Shown one piece after another: positions 26,033 to 35,530 of a stretch of 64,000 nt of DNA (positions within the stretch are counted from its first letter, which is position 1; every line of letters starts with the position of its first letter). The notes under the pieces were generated by a model. That model saw only the letters and a program-made list of their open reading frames with translations, was not told the origin of the DNA and ran no database searches. Position numbers and translations under genes: made by a program. Source of the DNA: Roseomonas sp. (GTDB taxonomy: Bacteria; Pseudomonadota; Alphaproteobacteria; Acetobacterales; Acetobacteraceae); contig JADCFQ010000014.1 of the NCBI GenBank assembly GCA_020249435.1, forward strand, positions 48,020 through 112,019. The letters run 5' to 3'.

Positions 26033-26494
26033 ATGGACAGCATCGTCGAAATTGCAGAATCATTCCGGCAGGGTGAGACCGGGATCGCCGAAGTGGTCTC
26101 CACCCAAAGGGCGAATGCCGCTGATAAGCATGTGGGGGCCCGCATTCGCGAAAGGCGCACCATGCTTGGCCTGTCGCAGCAGCAATTGGCCAAGATGATC
26201 GGCGTAACCTATCAGCAGGCGCATAAATATGAACGTGGGCTGAACCGCATTTCCGCCGGCCGGCTTTACGGTATTGCGCAGGTTTTGGGTGTGCCGATTT
26301 CCTGGTTCTTTGAAGGGCTGAAATCCGAAACCGCCGATCCTTCCATGTCTCAGCGCCAGCGCATGTGCCTTGAACTCGCGCGCAATTTCGCGCTGATTGA
26401 CAATGACAAGCACCAGGAAGCGCTGAGCCAAATGGCGCGCGCCTTGGCCGCCCAAGCCCAAGCCGTAGCGCGGAGTGGTGTGGCGGGCGAATAG
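26033..26494 (+). CDS. XRE-family helix-turn-helix transcriptional regulator
   Basis: A 153-residue protein. The HTH_3 domain spans about residues 36-90: VGARIRERRTMLGLSQQQLA, then GVTYQQAHKYERGLNRISAG, and ends with VLGVPISWFFEG. This arrangement is common in alphaproteobacterial XRE regulators related to those that control motility, cell cycle or PHA-linked genes. The C-terminal tail is Ala/Gln-rich. TTG 26030 directly before ATG 26033 is an alternative start. A 15-bp palindrome lies just upstream. No target can be assigned. Confidence 0.85.
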   Translation: MDSIVEIAESFRQGETGIAEVVSTQRANAADKHVGARIRERRTMLGLSQQQLAKMIGVTYQQAHKYERGLNRISAGRLYGIAQVLGVPISWFFEGLKSETADPSMSQRQRMCLELARNFALIDNDKHQEALSQMARALAAQAQAVARSGVAGE

Positions 26495-26554
26495 GCGCGC
26501 TTTCGCCTTTGGGGGCTGATTCCATCGCCCCCCAATCCCGGCTAGATTCGGCCC

Positions 26555-27976
26555 ATGGACGAATCCCGGCCGAATAACATCCCCGAATATGGCGTCGCCG
26601 ATCTGGCCGGCGCCATTCGCCGCACGCTGGAAGGTGCTTTCGGGCGGGTTCGCCTGCGCGGTGAAATCACCGAAATGAAGCGCTATCCTTCCGGGCATAT
26701 CTATTTGTCGCTCAAGGATCAGGAAGCGAAGATCGAAGCGGTGATCTGGAAAGGCTCGCTCCGCAATATCGGTACCATGCCGGAGAACGGCGTGGAGATG
26801 ATCGCGACCGGCCGGATTTCCACTTATGCGGATCGCTCAAAATACCAGCTGGTGATTGAAAGACTGGAATATGCCGGCGAAGGTGCCTTGCTGGCGCGGA
26901 TTGAGGCGCTGCGCAAACGCCTTTTGGAAGAAGGGCTGTTTGATGAGGCCCGCAAGCGCCCCTTGCCGATATTGCCGCGCGTGATTGGCGTGATCACCAG
27001 CGAAAAAGGCGCGGTCATTCAGGATATTCGCACCACCATCGCGCGGCGCTTTCCGCGCCATATCCTGTTATGGCCCGTCGCGGTGCAGGGCCAGGGCGCG
27101 GCGGAACAGATTGCCGCCGCCATCAGGGGTTTTTCCGCCCTACCAGCCGGCGGCACCGTGCCGCGCCCCGATGTGCTGATTGTTGCGCGCGGCGGTGGCA
27201 GCCTGGAAGATTTGATGGCCTTCAATGAGGAGATCGTCATCCGCGCTGCCGCTGAAAGCACCATTCCGCTGATTTCCGCCGTGGGGCATGAAACCGACAC
27301 CACGCTGATTGATTACGCGTCTGACCGCCGCGCACCGACGCCGACCGCCGCCGCTGAATTGGCCGTGCCGGCGCGGGCAGAGCTTTCCGCCGCGCTGATG
27401 CAAACCGGGGCGCGGCTTGGCCAGGCCGCTTCGGGTTTGGTGAATGCCGCACGGCTTCGGCTGCTCAGGGCCGAACGTGGCTTGCCGGATGTGCCGGCGC
27501 GGCTCGCGCAATCGCGCCAACGCCTGGATGATTGGGGCGAAAGACTGCCGCGCGCTGCCGGCACAAGCATCAGCACGCGGGCGCAACGGCTTGGCGCGCT
27601 CCGCATTCCCCATCCGCGGGAAGGCATTCTGGCGCGGCGCGCGGCGGTTGAAGCGCTCGGCCTTCGCCTTGGCAGCGCCTGGGCGCGGCGGCGGGATGGG
27701 CTGGCGGGGGCGCCTGGCCTCTCGCGGCTTTCGGCAGCACCGGTGCTGGCGACGCTTCGCCAGCGGCGGACCCAATTGGAGGGGCTGGCGGCCCGGCTTG
27801 AAAGCGCTTCCTATACCTCGGTCTTGGCGCGGGGCTTTGCCCTGGTGCGCGATGCCAAGGGCGCGCCCGTGGTGGCGGCGGGCGCGATTACCCCCGGCCA
27901 GCCCTTGCGCCTGACCTTCGCTGATGGCGAAGTGGGGGTCAGTGCCGATGGCACGCGCCAAGGACGCCTATTTTGA
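26555..27976 (+). CDS. xseA: Exodeoxyribonuclease VII large subunit
   Basis: A 473-residue nuclease subunit. The N-terminal OB-fold (VRLRGEITEMKRYPSGHIYL) is followed by the catalytic domain: LPRVIGVITSEKGAVIQDI, LIVARGGGSLEDLMAFNEE and SAVGHETDTTLIDYASDRRA are highly conserved in XseA. With XseB it degrades single-stranded DNA. The central helical region is Arg/Ala-rich. xseB is not in the window. Its stop overlaps the start of the M23 peptidase gene by one base (TGATG). Confidence 0.95.
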   Translation: MDESRPNNIPEYGVADLAGAIRRTLEGAFGRVRLRGEITEMKRYPSGHIYLSLKDQEAKIEAVIWKGSLRNIGTMPENGVEMIATGRISTYADRSKYQLVIERLEYAGEGALLARIEALRKRLLEEGLFDEARKRPLPILPRVIGVITSEKGAVIQDIRTTIARRFPRHILLWPVAVQGQGAAEQIAAAIRGFSALPAGGTVPRPDVLIVARGGGSLEDLMAFNEEIVIRAAAESTIPLISAVGHETDTTLIDYASDRRAPTPTAAAELAVPARAELSAALMQTGARLGQAASGLVNAARLRLLRAERGLPDVPARLAQSRQRLDDWGERLPRAAGTSISTRAQRLGALRIPHPREGILARRAAVEALGLRLGSAWARRRDGLAGAPGLSRLSAAPVLATLRQRRTQLEGLAARLESASYTSVLARGFALVRDAKGAPVVAAGAITPGQPLRLTFADGEVGVSADGTRQGRLF

Positions 27977-28788
27977 TGAATGCCCTGCCTCGTCGGCTGC
28001 TATTGGCGGCACCTGCACTGCTGCTGGCCGCACCCGCCCGCGCCGTAACCTTGAATGAGGCCGCGCTGACCCAGGGCGGCTTTGTGCTGGGCCGCGCCGC
28101 GCCGGGGAGCAGGCTGGCGCTGGATGGCCGCGCGGTCAGGGTCTCGTCAGCCGGGCAATTTGCCTTTGGCTTCGGGCGCGATCATGCGGCGCAGGCCCGG
28201 CTGGTCATCACGGCCCCCGGCGGTGCGGCGGAAACCCGCGTGCTGAACATCGCCAAGCGCGCCTGGCCGACCGAGAGCATTTCCGGCCTGCCCCCCGCCC
28301 AGGTGACGCCGGATGCCGAAACCCTGGCGCGCATTGCCCGCGAAAGGGAAAAACTGGGCGCGGTGCGGGCGGTTGAAACCGCCCTGACCGGCTTTGCCGA
28401 GGGTTTTGTGCGCCCCGCCCCTGGCCGGATTTCCGGCGTTTTCGGCAGCCAGAGGATCTTGAACGGCCAGCCGCGCCAGCCCCATTACGGGCTGGATTTC
28501 GCTGCCCCAACCGGCACGCCAGTACTGGCCTGTGCCGCCGGGCGGGTGACTTTGGCCGATGAGTTTCATTTCTTTGGCAAATTGATCGTGCTGGATCATG
28601 GCCATGGGGTGAATTCTCTTTACGCCCATTTGTCTGAGGTCTCGGTACGGGAGGGGGAGAGCATCGCCAAGGCGCAAAGGATCGGCGCCATCGGCATGAC
28701 AGGGCGCGTGACCGGGCCGCATTTGCATTTCAGCCTATCCTGGTTTCAGCAATGGCTGGACCCGCAGCCGGTCGTGCTGCCCGCCTGA
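27976..28788 (+). CDS. M23 family metallopeptidase (LytM domain), exported
   Basis: A 270-residue protein. The signal peptide MNALPRRLLLAAPALLLAAP ends near ARAV. A beta-rich N-terminal domain precedes the LytM domain (about 145-270), which holds the zinc ligands in PHYGLDFAAPTG (HxxxD) and GPHLHFSLSW (HxH), with VLDHGHGVNSLYAHLSEV between them. All catalytic residues are present, so it is probably an active peptidoglycan endopeptidase in the periplasm. It is coupled to xseA by a one-base overlap. 67 nt separate it from the SrfB operon. Confidence 0.92.
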   Translation: MNALPRRLLLAAPALLLAAPARAVTLNEAALTQGGFVLGRAAPGSRLALDGRAVRVSSAGQFAFGFGRDHAAQARLVITAPGGAAETRVLNIAKRAWPTESISGLPPAQVTPDAETLARIAREREKLGAVRAVETALTGFAEGFVRPAPGRISGVFGSQRILNGQPRQPHYGLDFAAPTGTPVLACAAGRVTLADEFHFFGKLIVLDHGHGVNSLYAHLSEVSVREGESIAKAQRIGAIGMTGRVTGPHLHFSLSWFQQWLDPQPVVLPA

Positions 28789-28855
28789 AGTTGCGCCCGG
28801 CAGGGGTGGGCGGCATATTGCTGCAAAGCACACTCTAATTTCGGGATTTTCGGGA

Positions 28856-31831
28856 ATGCAGGGCCTGCCGCAGATCATCAGCCTGGTGCCGCAGACCGGT
28901 CTGCAATTCATTGACATCCGGTTCAACCTGGACCGCCTGCCGCGTGCGCCGCGTTCCTTCTGGGAACAGCCGCTGCCGCCCGGCGCTGAACCGGCGAGCG
29001 GCGGCTTGGTTAATCTGCGGCGCCTCACGGAAAACGGCGAAGGCGCGCTGCTGGACCCGATCAGTGGCCGCAGCCCGCCCGATGAGGAAATCTACCAGAT
29101 CGGTCGCGGGCAGGCTTTGGAGTTCATCCTGGGGCGCTGGTTGCCGCTGCCTTATTTCCGTGTGGCGGCCGTGGGTGCCTCGGGCCAGGAAGTCTATGAC
29201 AAGGGGCCGACCAATTGGGCGCGGCTGCGCATCACGGCGTTGTCCGCGCCGGATGAGGAAGGCCATACGCATCATGCTGTGCTGGCCTTTGATACGGCGC
29301 TGCGCGCGCGTGAAGAAGGACGCCCCTATACCGCGATTTCGCCCGCGGATAGCGAGCGCGCCGGCGAATTCACCTTTGTGTCGGATCGGGAACAGACAAG
29401 CTGGTTCATGAATGAACCGTGGCTTATTCAATGGCTGGAAGAAATCCTGCAGGAAATGCGCGCCGCATCTGGCCGGCGCCCGCGCCCCGAGGATGAACAG
29501 CGCGTCTGCGAACATTGGGCTCGCTATATCACGCTGCTGGAATTGATCGCCGAAGCGCGCATCCTGCCGCGCGTGAAGCTGGTGGATGTGGTGTCCAACA
29601 GCAAATCCTATGAGCCGATCAATGTTGATCTGGTGCTGGATATTGGCAATGCGCGCACCTGCGGCATTCTGGTGGAAGATGAACGCGACAGCCGGCTTAA
29701 TCTGAACAACAGCTATCCCCTGAAGCTGCGAGATTTGAGTGCGCCGGAAGCGGGTTATGCCTTTCCCTTCGAAAGCCGTGTTGAATTTGCGCGCGCGAGT
29801 TTCGGCAAGGATGCACTCAGCCGCCGTTCCGGGCGCGGCAATGCCTTTCAATGGCTGAGCCCTGTGCGCATCGGCCCGGAAGCAGTGCGGCTTTCTGCTG
29901 CGGCGCGCGGCAATGAAGGGGCAACGGGGCTTTCATCGCCCAAGCGCTATCTTTGGGACGAAAGACCAACCACGCAGGTTTGGCGCTTCAATGGCATGGC
30001 TGCGGATGGCGTGACGACGGAACCGCCTGTCAGTGGCAGTTTCATGGCCTGGGTGACGGAAGAAGGCGAAGTGCTGCGCGCCAAGCCACGGGGCAGAGGC
30101 GGCGCGCCGCGCCAACCTGCCGTGCGCGCACGTTTCAGCCGTTCATCGCTGATGAGTTTTCTGCTGGCCGAAATCCTGTTGCAGGCATTGTCGCAAATCA
30201 ATTCGGTGGAAACGCGCTATGCGCGGAGCTTCCCCGATGTGCCGCGCCGGCTGCGGCGCATTTTGCTGACCATGCCGCCGGCCATGGCACTGGCCGAACA
30301 GCGGATTTTCCGCCATCGCGCCGAAGCTGCCGTGCGCCTGGCTTGGGATATGATGGGCTGGGGCAATGCGGCACCTGGCGCCGCTGCGCCACCGCCGGAA
30401 CCGCGCATCATCGCCAATTTGGATGAGGCGACGGCGACTCAACTGGTGTTCCTTTACACTGAAGCAAGCCAGCGCTTGCGTGGCGATCCGGCAAGCTTCT
30501 TCGCGCTGACCGGGCGCGCACGCGAAGGCTATGGCAAGGCCCCGTCGCTCCGTTTGGCGAGTATTGATATTGGCGGCGGCACCACGGATTTGATGATCTG
30601 CACCTATTCCGCCGAAGCGGGGCAGGAAATTGAACCGCATCAGAATTTCCGTGAGGGCTTCCGCATTGCGGGTGATGAGGTGTTGCAGGAGGTGATTCAA
30701 AGCATCGTCCTGCCACAGCTTGAAGAATGCCTGCGTGTGGCCGGTGCGCGTGACCCGAAGGCGTTGTTGCGTGAAGTATTGGGTGGCGATCGCGGGGCGC
30801 AAAGCGAATTGGAACGGCATTTGCGCCGACAATTCGTGACGCAAGTGCTGGAACCGACCGGTCTTGCAATCCTGCATGGCTATGAAAAGATTGATGAACG
30901 CGCGAGCGGTGAATTCCTGCGCGAGAAACTGGCGTCCATCCTACAGGGACGCGATGTGGCGGCGCCCTTGCGCTATTTCGAACAACAGGCAGCGCGTGCC
31001 GGGGCTTCCGGTTTCCAATTGCTGGAAGCGGAAATGGCTGCCGCCGCCGGCAGTGTGGATGCGATTGTGCAGGCCGCGCTTGGCCAGGTGATCGCTGATC
31101 TCTGCGAAGTTGTTTATGCCTTTGACTGCGATTGGCTGCTGCTATCCGGCCGGCCATCCCGGCTGCGCGCGATATTTGACATGGTGCTGGCAAAAATGCC
31201 GGTGCCGCCGCATCGCATTGTCGGCATGCATCGCTACCGCGCCGGAAGCTGGTATCCCTTCCGCGATTCCGCCGGGCGCGTGGATGACCCGAAAACCACG
31301 GCGGCGGTTGGCGCCATGCTCTGCGCCGTGGCGGAAGGACGTTTGGAAAATTTCCTGATGCGCACAAGCAGGCTTGCCATGCGCTCCACCGCCAAATACC
31401 TCGGGCGGATGGAAATTTCGGGGCAGATATTGAAGCAGAATGTGCTGCTGCAAGACCCGGATGCGGCACTGTCCAAGGCGCCGGGGGCATCGCAGGATGT
31501 GAAATTCACGATGGAATTCCGTGCGCCGGTTTTTCTTGGCTTCCGCCAATTGGATCTGGAACGCTGGACCGCGAGCCGGCTTTACATTCTGGAATATGCC
31601 AATCCGGATAATGTGCCGCGGCTGAAACTGCCCTTGAAGCTTGCCATTCAGCGCGCGGAAATAGACCCCGAAAGCGCGGATGCCGAGGAATTGCGGGAGG
31701 ATTTCACCATAGACGAAATCCTGGATGCGGAGGGCGATCCGCAGCATCGCGGCATTGTGCGCCTGCGCCTGCAAACCGAACGCAGTGAGGCTGGCTATTG
31801 GCGCGATACCGGCGCGCTTTCGGTGCCGTGA
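28856..31831 (+). CDS. srfB: SrfB family protein (actin/Hsp70-fold motifs)
   Basis: A 991-residue protein, the length usual for SrfB, named from the SsrB-regulated srfABC genes of Salmonella. Two ASKHA-type phosphate loops are visible: LVLDIGNARTCGILVE near residue 262 and ASIDIGGGTTDLMICTYS near residue 568. A third conserved stretch, CDWLLLSGRPSRLRAIFDMV near 760, resembles the adenosine loop. No signal peptide or membrane segment is seen, so it is predicted to be a cytoplasmic ATPase-like protein. It heads a seven-gene operon and is followed 10 nt later by srfC. The biochemical function of the family is not established. Only the family name and fold motifs are secure. Confidence 0.85.
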   Translation: MQGLPQIISLVPQTGLQFIDIRFNLDRLPRAPRSFWEQPLPPGAEPASGGLVNLRRLTENGEGALLDPISGRSPPDEEIYQIGRGQALEFILGRWLPLPYFRVAAVGASGQEVYDKGPTNWARLRITALSAPDEEGHTHHAVLAFDTALRAREEGRPYTAISPADSERAGEFTFVSDREQTSWFMNEPWLIQWLEEILQEMRAASGRRPRPEDEQRVCEHWARYITLLELIAEARILPRVKLVDVVSNSKSYEPINVDLVLDIGNARTCGILVEDERDSRLNLNNSYPLKLRDLSAPEAGYAFPFESRVEFARASFGKDALSRRSGRGNAFQWLSPVRIGPEAVRLSAAARGNEGATGLSSPKRYLWDERPTTQVWRFNGMAADGVTTEPPVSGSFMAWVTEEGEVLRAKPRGRGGAPRQPAVRARFSRSSLMSFLLAEILLQALSQINSVETRYARSFPDVPRRLRRILLTMPPAMALAEQRIFRHRAEAAVRLAWDMMGWGNAAPGAAAPPPEPRIIANLDEATATQLVFLYTEASQRLRGDPASFFALTGRAREGYGKAPSLRLASIDIGGGTTDLMICTYSAEAGQEIEPHQNFREGFRIAGDEVLQEVIQSIVLPQLEECLRVAGARDPKALLREVLGGDRGAQSELERHLRRQFVTQVLEPTGLAILHGYEKIDERASGEFLREKLASILQGRDVAAPLRYFEQQAARAGASGFQLLEAEMAAAAGSVDAIVQAALGQVIADLCEVVYAFDCDWLLLSGRPSRLRAIFDMVLAKMPVPPHRIVGMHRYRAGSWYPFRDSAGRVDDPKTTAAVGAMLCAVAEGRLENFLMRTSRLAMRSTAKYLGRMEISGQILKQNVLLQDPDAALSKAPGASQDVKFTMEFRAPVFLGFRQLDLERWTASRLYILEYANPDNVPRLKLPLKLAIQRAEIDPESADAEELREDFTIDEILDAEGDPQHRGIVRLRLQTERSEAGYWRDTGALSVP

Positions 31832-31841
31832 GGATCAGGCA

Positions 31842-34472
31842 ATGACAACACCGAATGCCGAAAACGAAGCCCTGGCGCAAAGCTGTGATGCGGTGGCGGA
31901 TGCCGCGCATGGGGCCATTGAATGGATCGCCCAGGCCGGCGATGTGGTGCGCGAAGAAGGTCCTGCCTTGGCGCGCGATTTCCGGCGCGAAGGCTTGCGC
32001 GCGCGCAAGCTTGCCAATGCCGCACGCCGGCCCATGTGCGTTTCCGTCTTTGGCCCAAGCCAACAGGGCAAAAGTTATCTTATCGCCTCCCTGGCGCGGA
32101 AGGAAGGCAAGCCAACCACGATCCGCTTTGGGGAGGAGTTGCGCGGCTTCAACCGCGATATCAATCCTGATGGTGGCAAGGAATCAACCGGCCTTGTGAC
32201 GCGCTTCACGACGCGCCCGGTGGGCGGCCTGCCCGGCATGCCTGTGGTCTGCCGCATGCTGTCTGAAACTGACATCGTGAAAATCATGGCCAATGCCTTC
32301 ATGGAAGATTTTGACCGTGACACGGTGATCCCGCTTGATGGCGCCGTGATTGAATCGAGCCTTGCCAAAGCCCGCGCGAAGGCTGCGCCGGCGGCGGTAG
32401 GGCGGCTGAATGAAGATGATATCTATGATCTGTTCGAGTATTTCGAACGCTATTTCCTGAACCATCCGACGCATCTGGCGCTGAAGCCAGGTGCTTGGCG
32501 GGAGATTGAAAGCCTCGCGCCACGCTTGGCCATTGCGGATCGGGTGGAGCTTTACGGCCTGCTTTGGAACAATACGCCAACCATGACAGCGACCGCGCTG
32601 AAACTGGTGCAGGCTTTGGCACAGCTCGATTTTCCGGAAGAAGCCTGCTGCCCGATGCTCGCGGTGGAGCCCAAGGCGCAAAGCATTATTGATGTCGAGA
32701 CCATGTCCCTTCTCGGCAAGGGCGATGGCGATCCGATGCCGGTGGCTACCCGCGCCGGGCGGCGCGCGGAATTGCCGCGCGCGGTCCTCACGGCCGTCGT
32801 GGCCGAATTGCAGTTGCAGCTTGAAGACAAGCCCTTTGATTTTTTTGATTATACCGATCTGCTCGATTTTCCCGGTGCACGCGGGCGCGAGAAATACAAC
32901 GCCGCGAAGGCCGAGGAAGTGGCGCAGACCGATCTTTTCATGCTGCTCCGGCGCGGCAAGGTTGCTTATTTGTATCAGCGCTATCTGGCGGAACAGGAAC
33001 TGACTTCCATGTTGCTCTGCCTGAAGCACAGCAATCAGGAAGTGCGCACCGTGCCCGCCATGGTGCGGAACTGGATTGATGGCACCCATGGCGCCACACC
33101 AGAGGCACGGAAGGGCCAGGATGTCGCCTTGTTTCTGGTGCTCACTATGTTCGACATGGAATTTGAAATCAAAGGCGGCGCCGAAGATAATGTGGAACGC
33201 TGGTCCACGCGATTGAAGACGACGATTTTCGAATTCCTGGGTCTTGGCCATGATTGGCCATCGGAATGGGTACCTGGCCAGCCCTTCAATAATACGTTTT
33301 GGCTGCGTAACCCTGAAGTGCTGAACAAGGGGCTATTGGATTATGACGCCAATGGCCGTGAAGCGAGCTTCCGCGATCCGGCACGGGTGGCACAGTTGAA
33401 GGCGAATTTCCTTGCCAATACGGATGTGCAAAAGCATTTCGCCGATCCGGAACGCGCCTGGGAAGCGGGCATGGCGTTGAATGATGGCGGCATTGGCTAT
33501 CTTTCCGAAAAGCTCCGCCCGGTCTGCAATCCTGCACTGAAGCGCCGTCAGGTGCAGGGGCAGTTGGGTGATCTTGCCAAGCGCATGGCGGGAAGGCTGG
33601 AAGGCTATCATGTCTCCGGTGATCTTGATGCGGAATTGGCCAAGCGGCGGGCGGAAGCGCGGCTGGTCGGGCGGCAATTGCTGGCCTGTGCGGAAGCTCA
33701 GGCCTTTGGGCTGTTGCTGCGCGAATTGCAGGTGCAGGGCGAAACCTTGGCCGAGCTGTTCCGCCGCCAGCAATTGGCTGCCGCCGAGACACCTTCTGCC
33801 GTGACCGCGCCTGTCGGGCGCAAGACAACAGCGCGCGAATTGCGGAGCGAATTTGAAGCGCTATTTGAAGATGATCCCGCGCCCGCTGCCCCGGTTGAGG
33901 AAGCGGAAGAAGGCCCGCGGGATCAGGCTGATCTTTTTGCGGAGGCTGCGGTGGCGGAATGGTTGCAGAATATGCACCGCTTCGCAGCGCGCAATGACAG
34001 CCCCGAATTGTTCCGCATGGACCGCGAAGCCATCGCGACATTGGTTGCGCAGCTTGCCGCGGCCGCACGTCGCCTGAAGCTGCGCGAAAACATCGCAACG
34101 CGCATGCGGACCGAGGCCGCCTATAATGAATCCATGGCCAATCGGCTGCTGAAACCGGTGATGATTGCCGAACGCGCGATCAATGATTTCGTCACCTGGA
34201 TGGGTTTTGACAGGATGCCGGTTGAAGCCCGCCCCAAGGCTGGGCGCGAAGGGCGCAGCATTTTCATCCGCCCGCCCGCGCCTGCTGATGACATGCCGCG
34301 GCTTTCCGAAACGCCCATTGCCTATGACGCTGCGTTTTACGTTGATTGGGCGGTCGCTTTTGTGCGGCTGGTGGAAGACAATGTGCGTGGCGCGGGCGGT
34401 GCGATGGTGGATGAAAAATCCAATGCTCGGCTTGGTAGCCTGCTGAGTGGGCTTCGGAAGGCAGCCGCCTGA
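31842..34472 (+). CDS. srfC: SrfC family protein (dynamin-like P-loop NTPase)
   Basis: An 876-residue protein starting MTTPNAENEALAQ at 31842, with GAGG about 9 nt upstream; the 117-nt longer reading overlaps srfB. A P-loop, GPSQQGKS (residues 71-78), and a switch-II-type DFPGARG (342-348) give GTPase signatures. LVLTMFDME near 480 may be a variant of the guanine-specificity motif. A long helical region follows, as in dynamin-like or toxin-associated SrfC proteins. It has no signal peptide. Its place directly after srfB is the conserved srfBC arrangement. Membrane-remodelling or effector roles are inference. Confidence 0.83.
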   Translation: MTTPNAENEALAQSCDAVADAAHGAIEWIAQAGDVVREEGPALARDFRREGLRARKLANAARRPMCVSVFGPSQQGKSYLIASLARKEGKPTTIRFGEELRGFNRDINPDGGKESTGLVTRFTTRPVGGLPGMPVVCRMLSETDIVKIMANAFMEDFDRDTVIPLDGAVIESSLAKARAKAAPAAVGRLNEDDIYDLFEYFERYFLNHPTHLALKPGAWREIESLAPRLAIADRVELYGLLWNNTPTMTATALKLVQALAQLDFPEEACCPMLAVEPKAQSIIDVETMSLLGKGDGDPMPVATRAGRRAELPRAVLTAVVAELQLQLEDKPFDFFDYTDLLDFPGARGREKYNAAKAEEVAQTDLFMLLRRGKVAYLYQRYLAEQELTSMLLCLKHSNQEVRTVPAMVRNWIDGTHGATPEARKGQDVALFLVLTMFDMEFEIKGGAEDNVERWSTRLKTTIFEFLGLGHDWPSEWVPGQPFNNTFWLRNPEVLNKGLLDYDANGREASFRDPARVAQLKANFLANTDVQKHFADPERAWEAGMALNDGGIGYLSEKLRPVCNPALKRRQVQGQLGDLAKRMAGRLEGYHVSGDLDAELAKRRAEARLVGRQLLACAEAQAFGLLLRELQVQGETLAELFRRQQLAAAETPSAVTAPVGRKTTARELRSEFEALFEDDPAPAAPVEEAEEGPRDQADLFAEAAVAEWLQNMHRFAARNDSPELFRMDREAIATLVAQLAAAARRLKLRENIATRMRTEAAYNESMANRLLKPVMIAERAINDFVTWMGFDRMPVEARPKAGREGRSIFIRPPAPADDMPRLSETPIAYDAAFYVDWAVAFVRLVEDNVRGAGGAMVDEKSNARLGSLLSGLRKAAA

Positions 34473-34498
34473 GACATGAAACCTAAAGGCCGCACCAC

Positions 34499-35530
34499 AT
34501 GAATCTGCGTGTTGAAAATGATCGGCGCCTTTCCCTTGGCCATGCGCGCATCACCATTGCTGGCCTGCAAGTGCCGGCTGATGGTGGCTTTCGGATCATG
34601 CGCGAAGGCTATGCTGCGGCCAATCTCGGGCGGCGCGGCTGGCAGGTGCAGGAAGAAAAACTGACCCCGGTGGAAATCCGCCAGGAAGGTGCTGACACTG
34701 TTCTGGTGCTGGGGCCGCGGCTGACGCGGCATCTGGAATCTGGCCCGCTGGTTTTTTTGTTGCCTGCGATAGGTTTGGAAACAAGCCTGTTCTGGCCCGA
34801 TGATATTGATGTCTTCGACGGCGATTTACCGCCCGAACCGGTCATGCCGCGAGAGCCGGAAGTAGCGCCAAAGCCGCCGCCGATCGCCGCAGCACCGGCG
34901 CCGCCCCCGCCGCCACCCGCGCCAGTGCCGCGCGAAGATGTGGCGGTGAAGCCAGCAGAGCCAAGCCAATCGCGCACGCCATTGCTGGCCGGCATAGGGC
35001 TATTGCTGCTGGCCGTGATTGGCGGCGCTGCGTGGTGGTTCACCTCCACACCACAACCTGCGCCCATCGCAACACCTGCGCCGACGCCGCCCGCCGCGCC
35101 TGCGCCGCCGGCACCACCACCCGCACCGGTGACAGCGGAGCGGCCATGGCTTGAACGCAGCGATGGCATGAGCCTGCGCGATCTGGTGCAATCTGCCTCG
35201 GATGCAGCCGCGATCCATGCTGCTGCTCTCAGGCGTCAGGCAGCCGGGCGGCATGATGATGCGCTGGTGCTGTTTGAGGAAGCGGGCGAACGTGGCCATG
35301 CGCCGGCGCTAACCGCCGTGGCGCGCTTGTATGACCCGATTGGCTTTGTCGCCGGGCGCCCCTTCCGCGCGCCTGACCCGCGTGCAGCGGCGCGCTATTA
35401 TCGCGATGCGGTCCAGAAGGGTGATGCGGCGGCAGCGGCACCGCGTGCTGCACTCAAGACCTGGCTCGAAGAACAGGCGCGCGCGGGCAATGGCACGGCG
35501 GAAAGCGCGCTCAAGGAATTCTGGCCATGA
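34499..35530 (+). CDS. Single-pass membrane protein with Pro-rich linkers and a Sel1/TPR-like periplasmic tail
   Basis: A 343-residue protein with no named family that I recognise. Residues 1-100 form a soluble, beta-rich N-terminal domain. Two Pro/Ala-rich stretches (about 115-145 and 180-210) flank one transmembrane helix, LLAGIGLLLLAVIGGAAWWF. The tail has a helical repeat with AAGRHDDALVLFEEAGERGH and ARLYDPIGF, then DPRAAARYYRDAVQKGD, like Sel1 repeats. The topology suggests a cytoplasmic N-terminus (near SrfB/SrfC) linked to a periplasmic repeat domain (near the VWA protein). It overlaps the VWA gene by 4 nt. Confidence 0.75.
   Translation: MNLRVENDRRLSLGHARITIAGLQVPADGGFRIMREGYAAANLGRRGWQVQEEKLTPVEIRQEGADTVLVLGPRLTRHLESGPLVFLLPAIGLETSLFWPDDIDVFDGDLPPEPVMPREPEVAPKPPPIAAAPAPPPPPPAPVPREDVAVKPAEPSQSRTPLLAGIGLLLLAVIGGAAWWFTSTPQPAPIATPAPTPPAAPAPPAPPPAPVTAERPWLERSDGMSLRDLVQSASDAAAIHAAALRRQAAGRHDDALVLFEEAGERGHAPALTAVARLYDPIGFVAGRPFRAPDPRAAARYYRDAVQKGDAAAAAPRAALKTWLEEQARAGNGTAESALKEFWP

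Noticed and set aside
28835..29851. A 338-codon minus-strand ORF over the 5' part of srfB
   Set aside because: Antisense to strongly supported SrfB coding sequence, with composition typical of a shadow frame.
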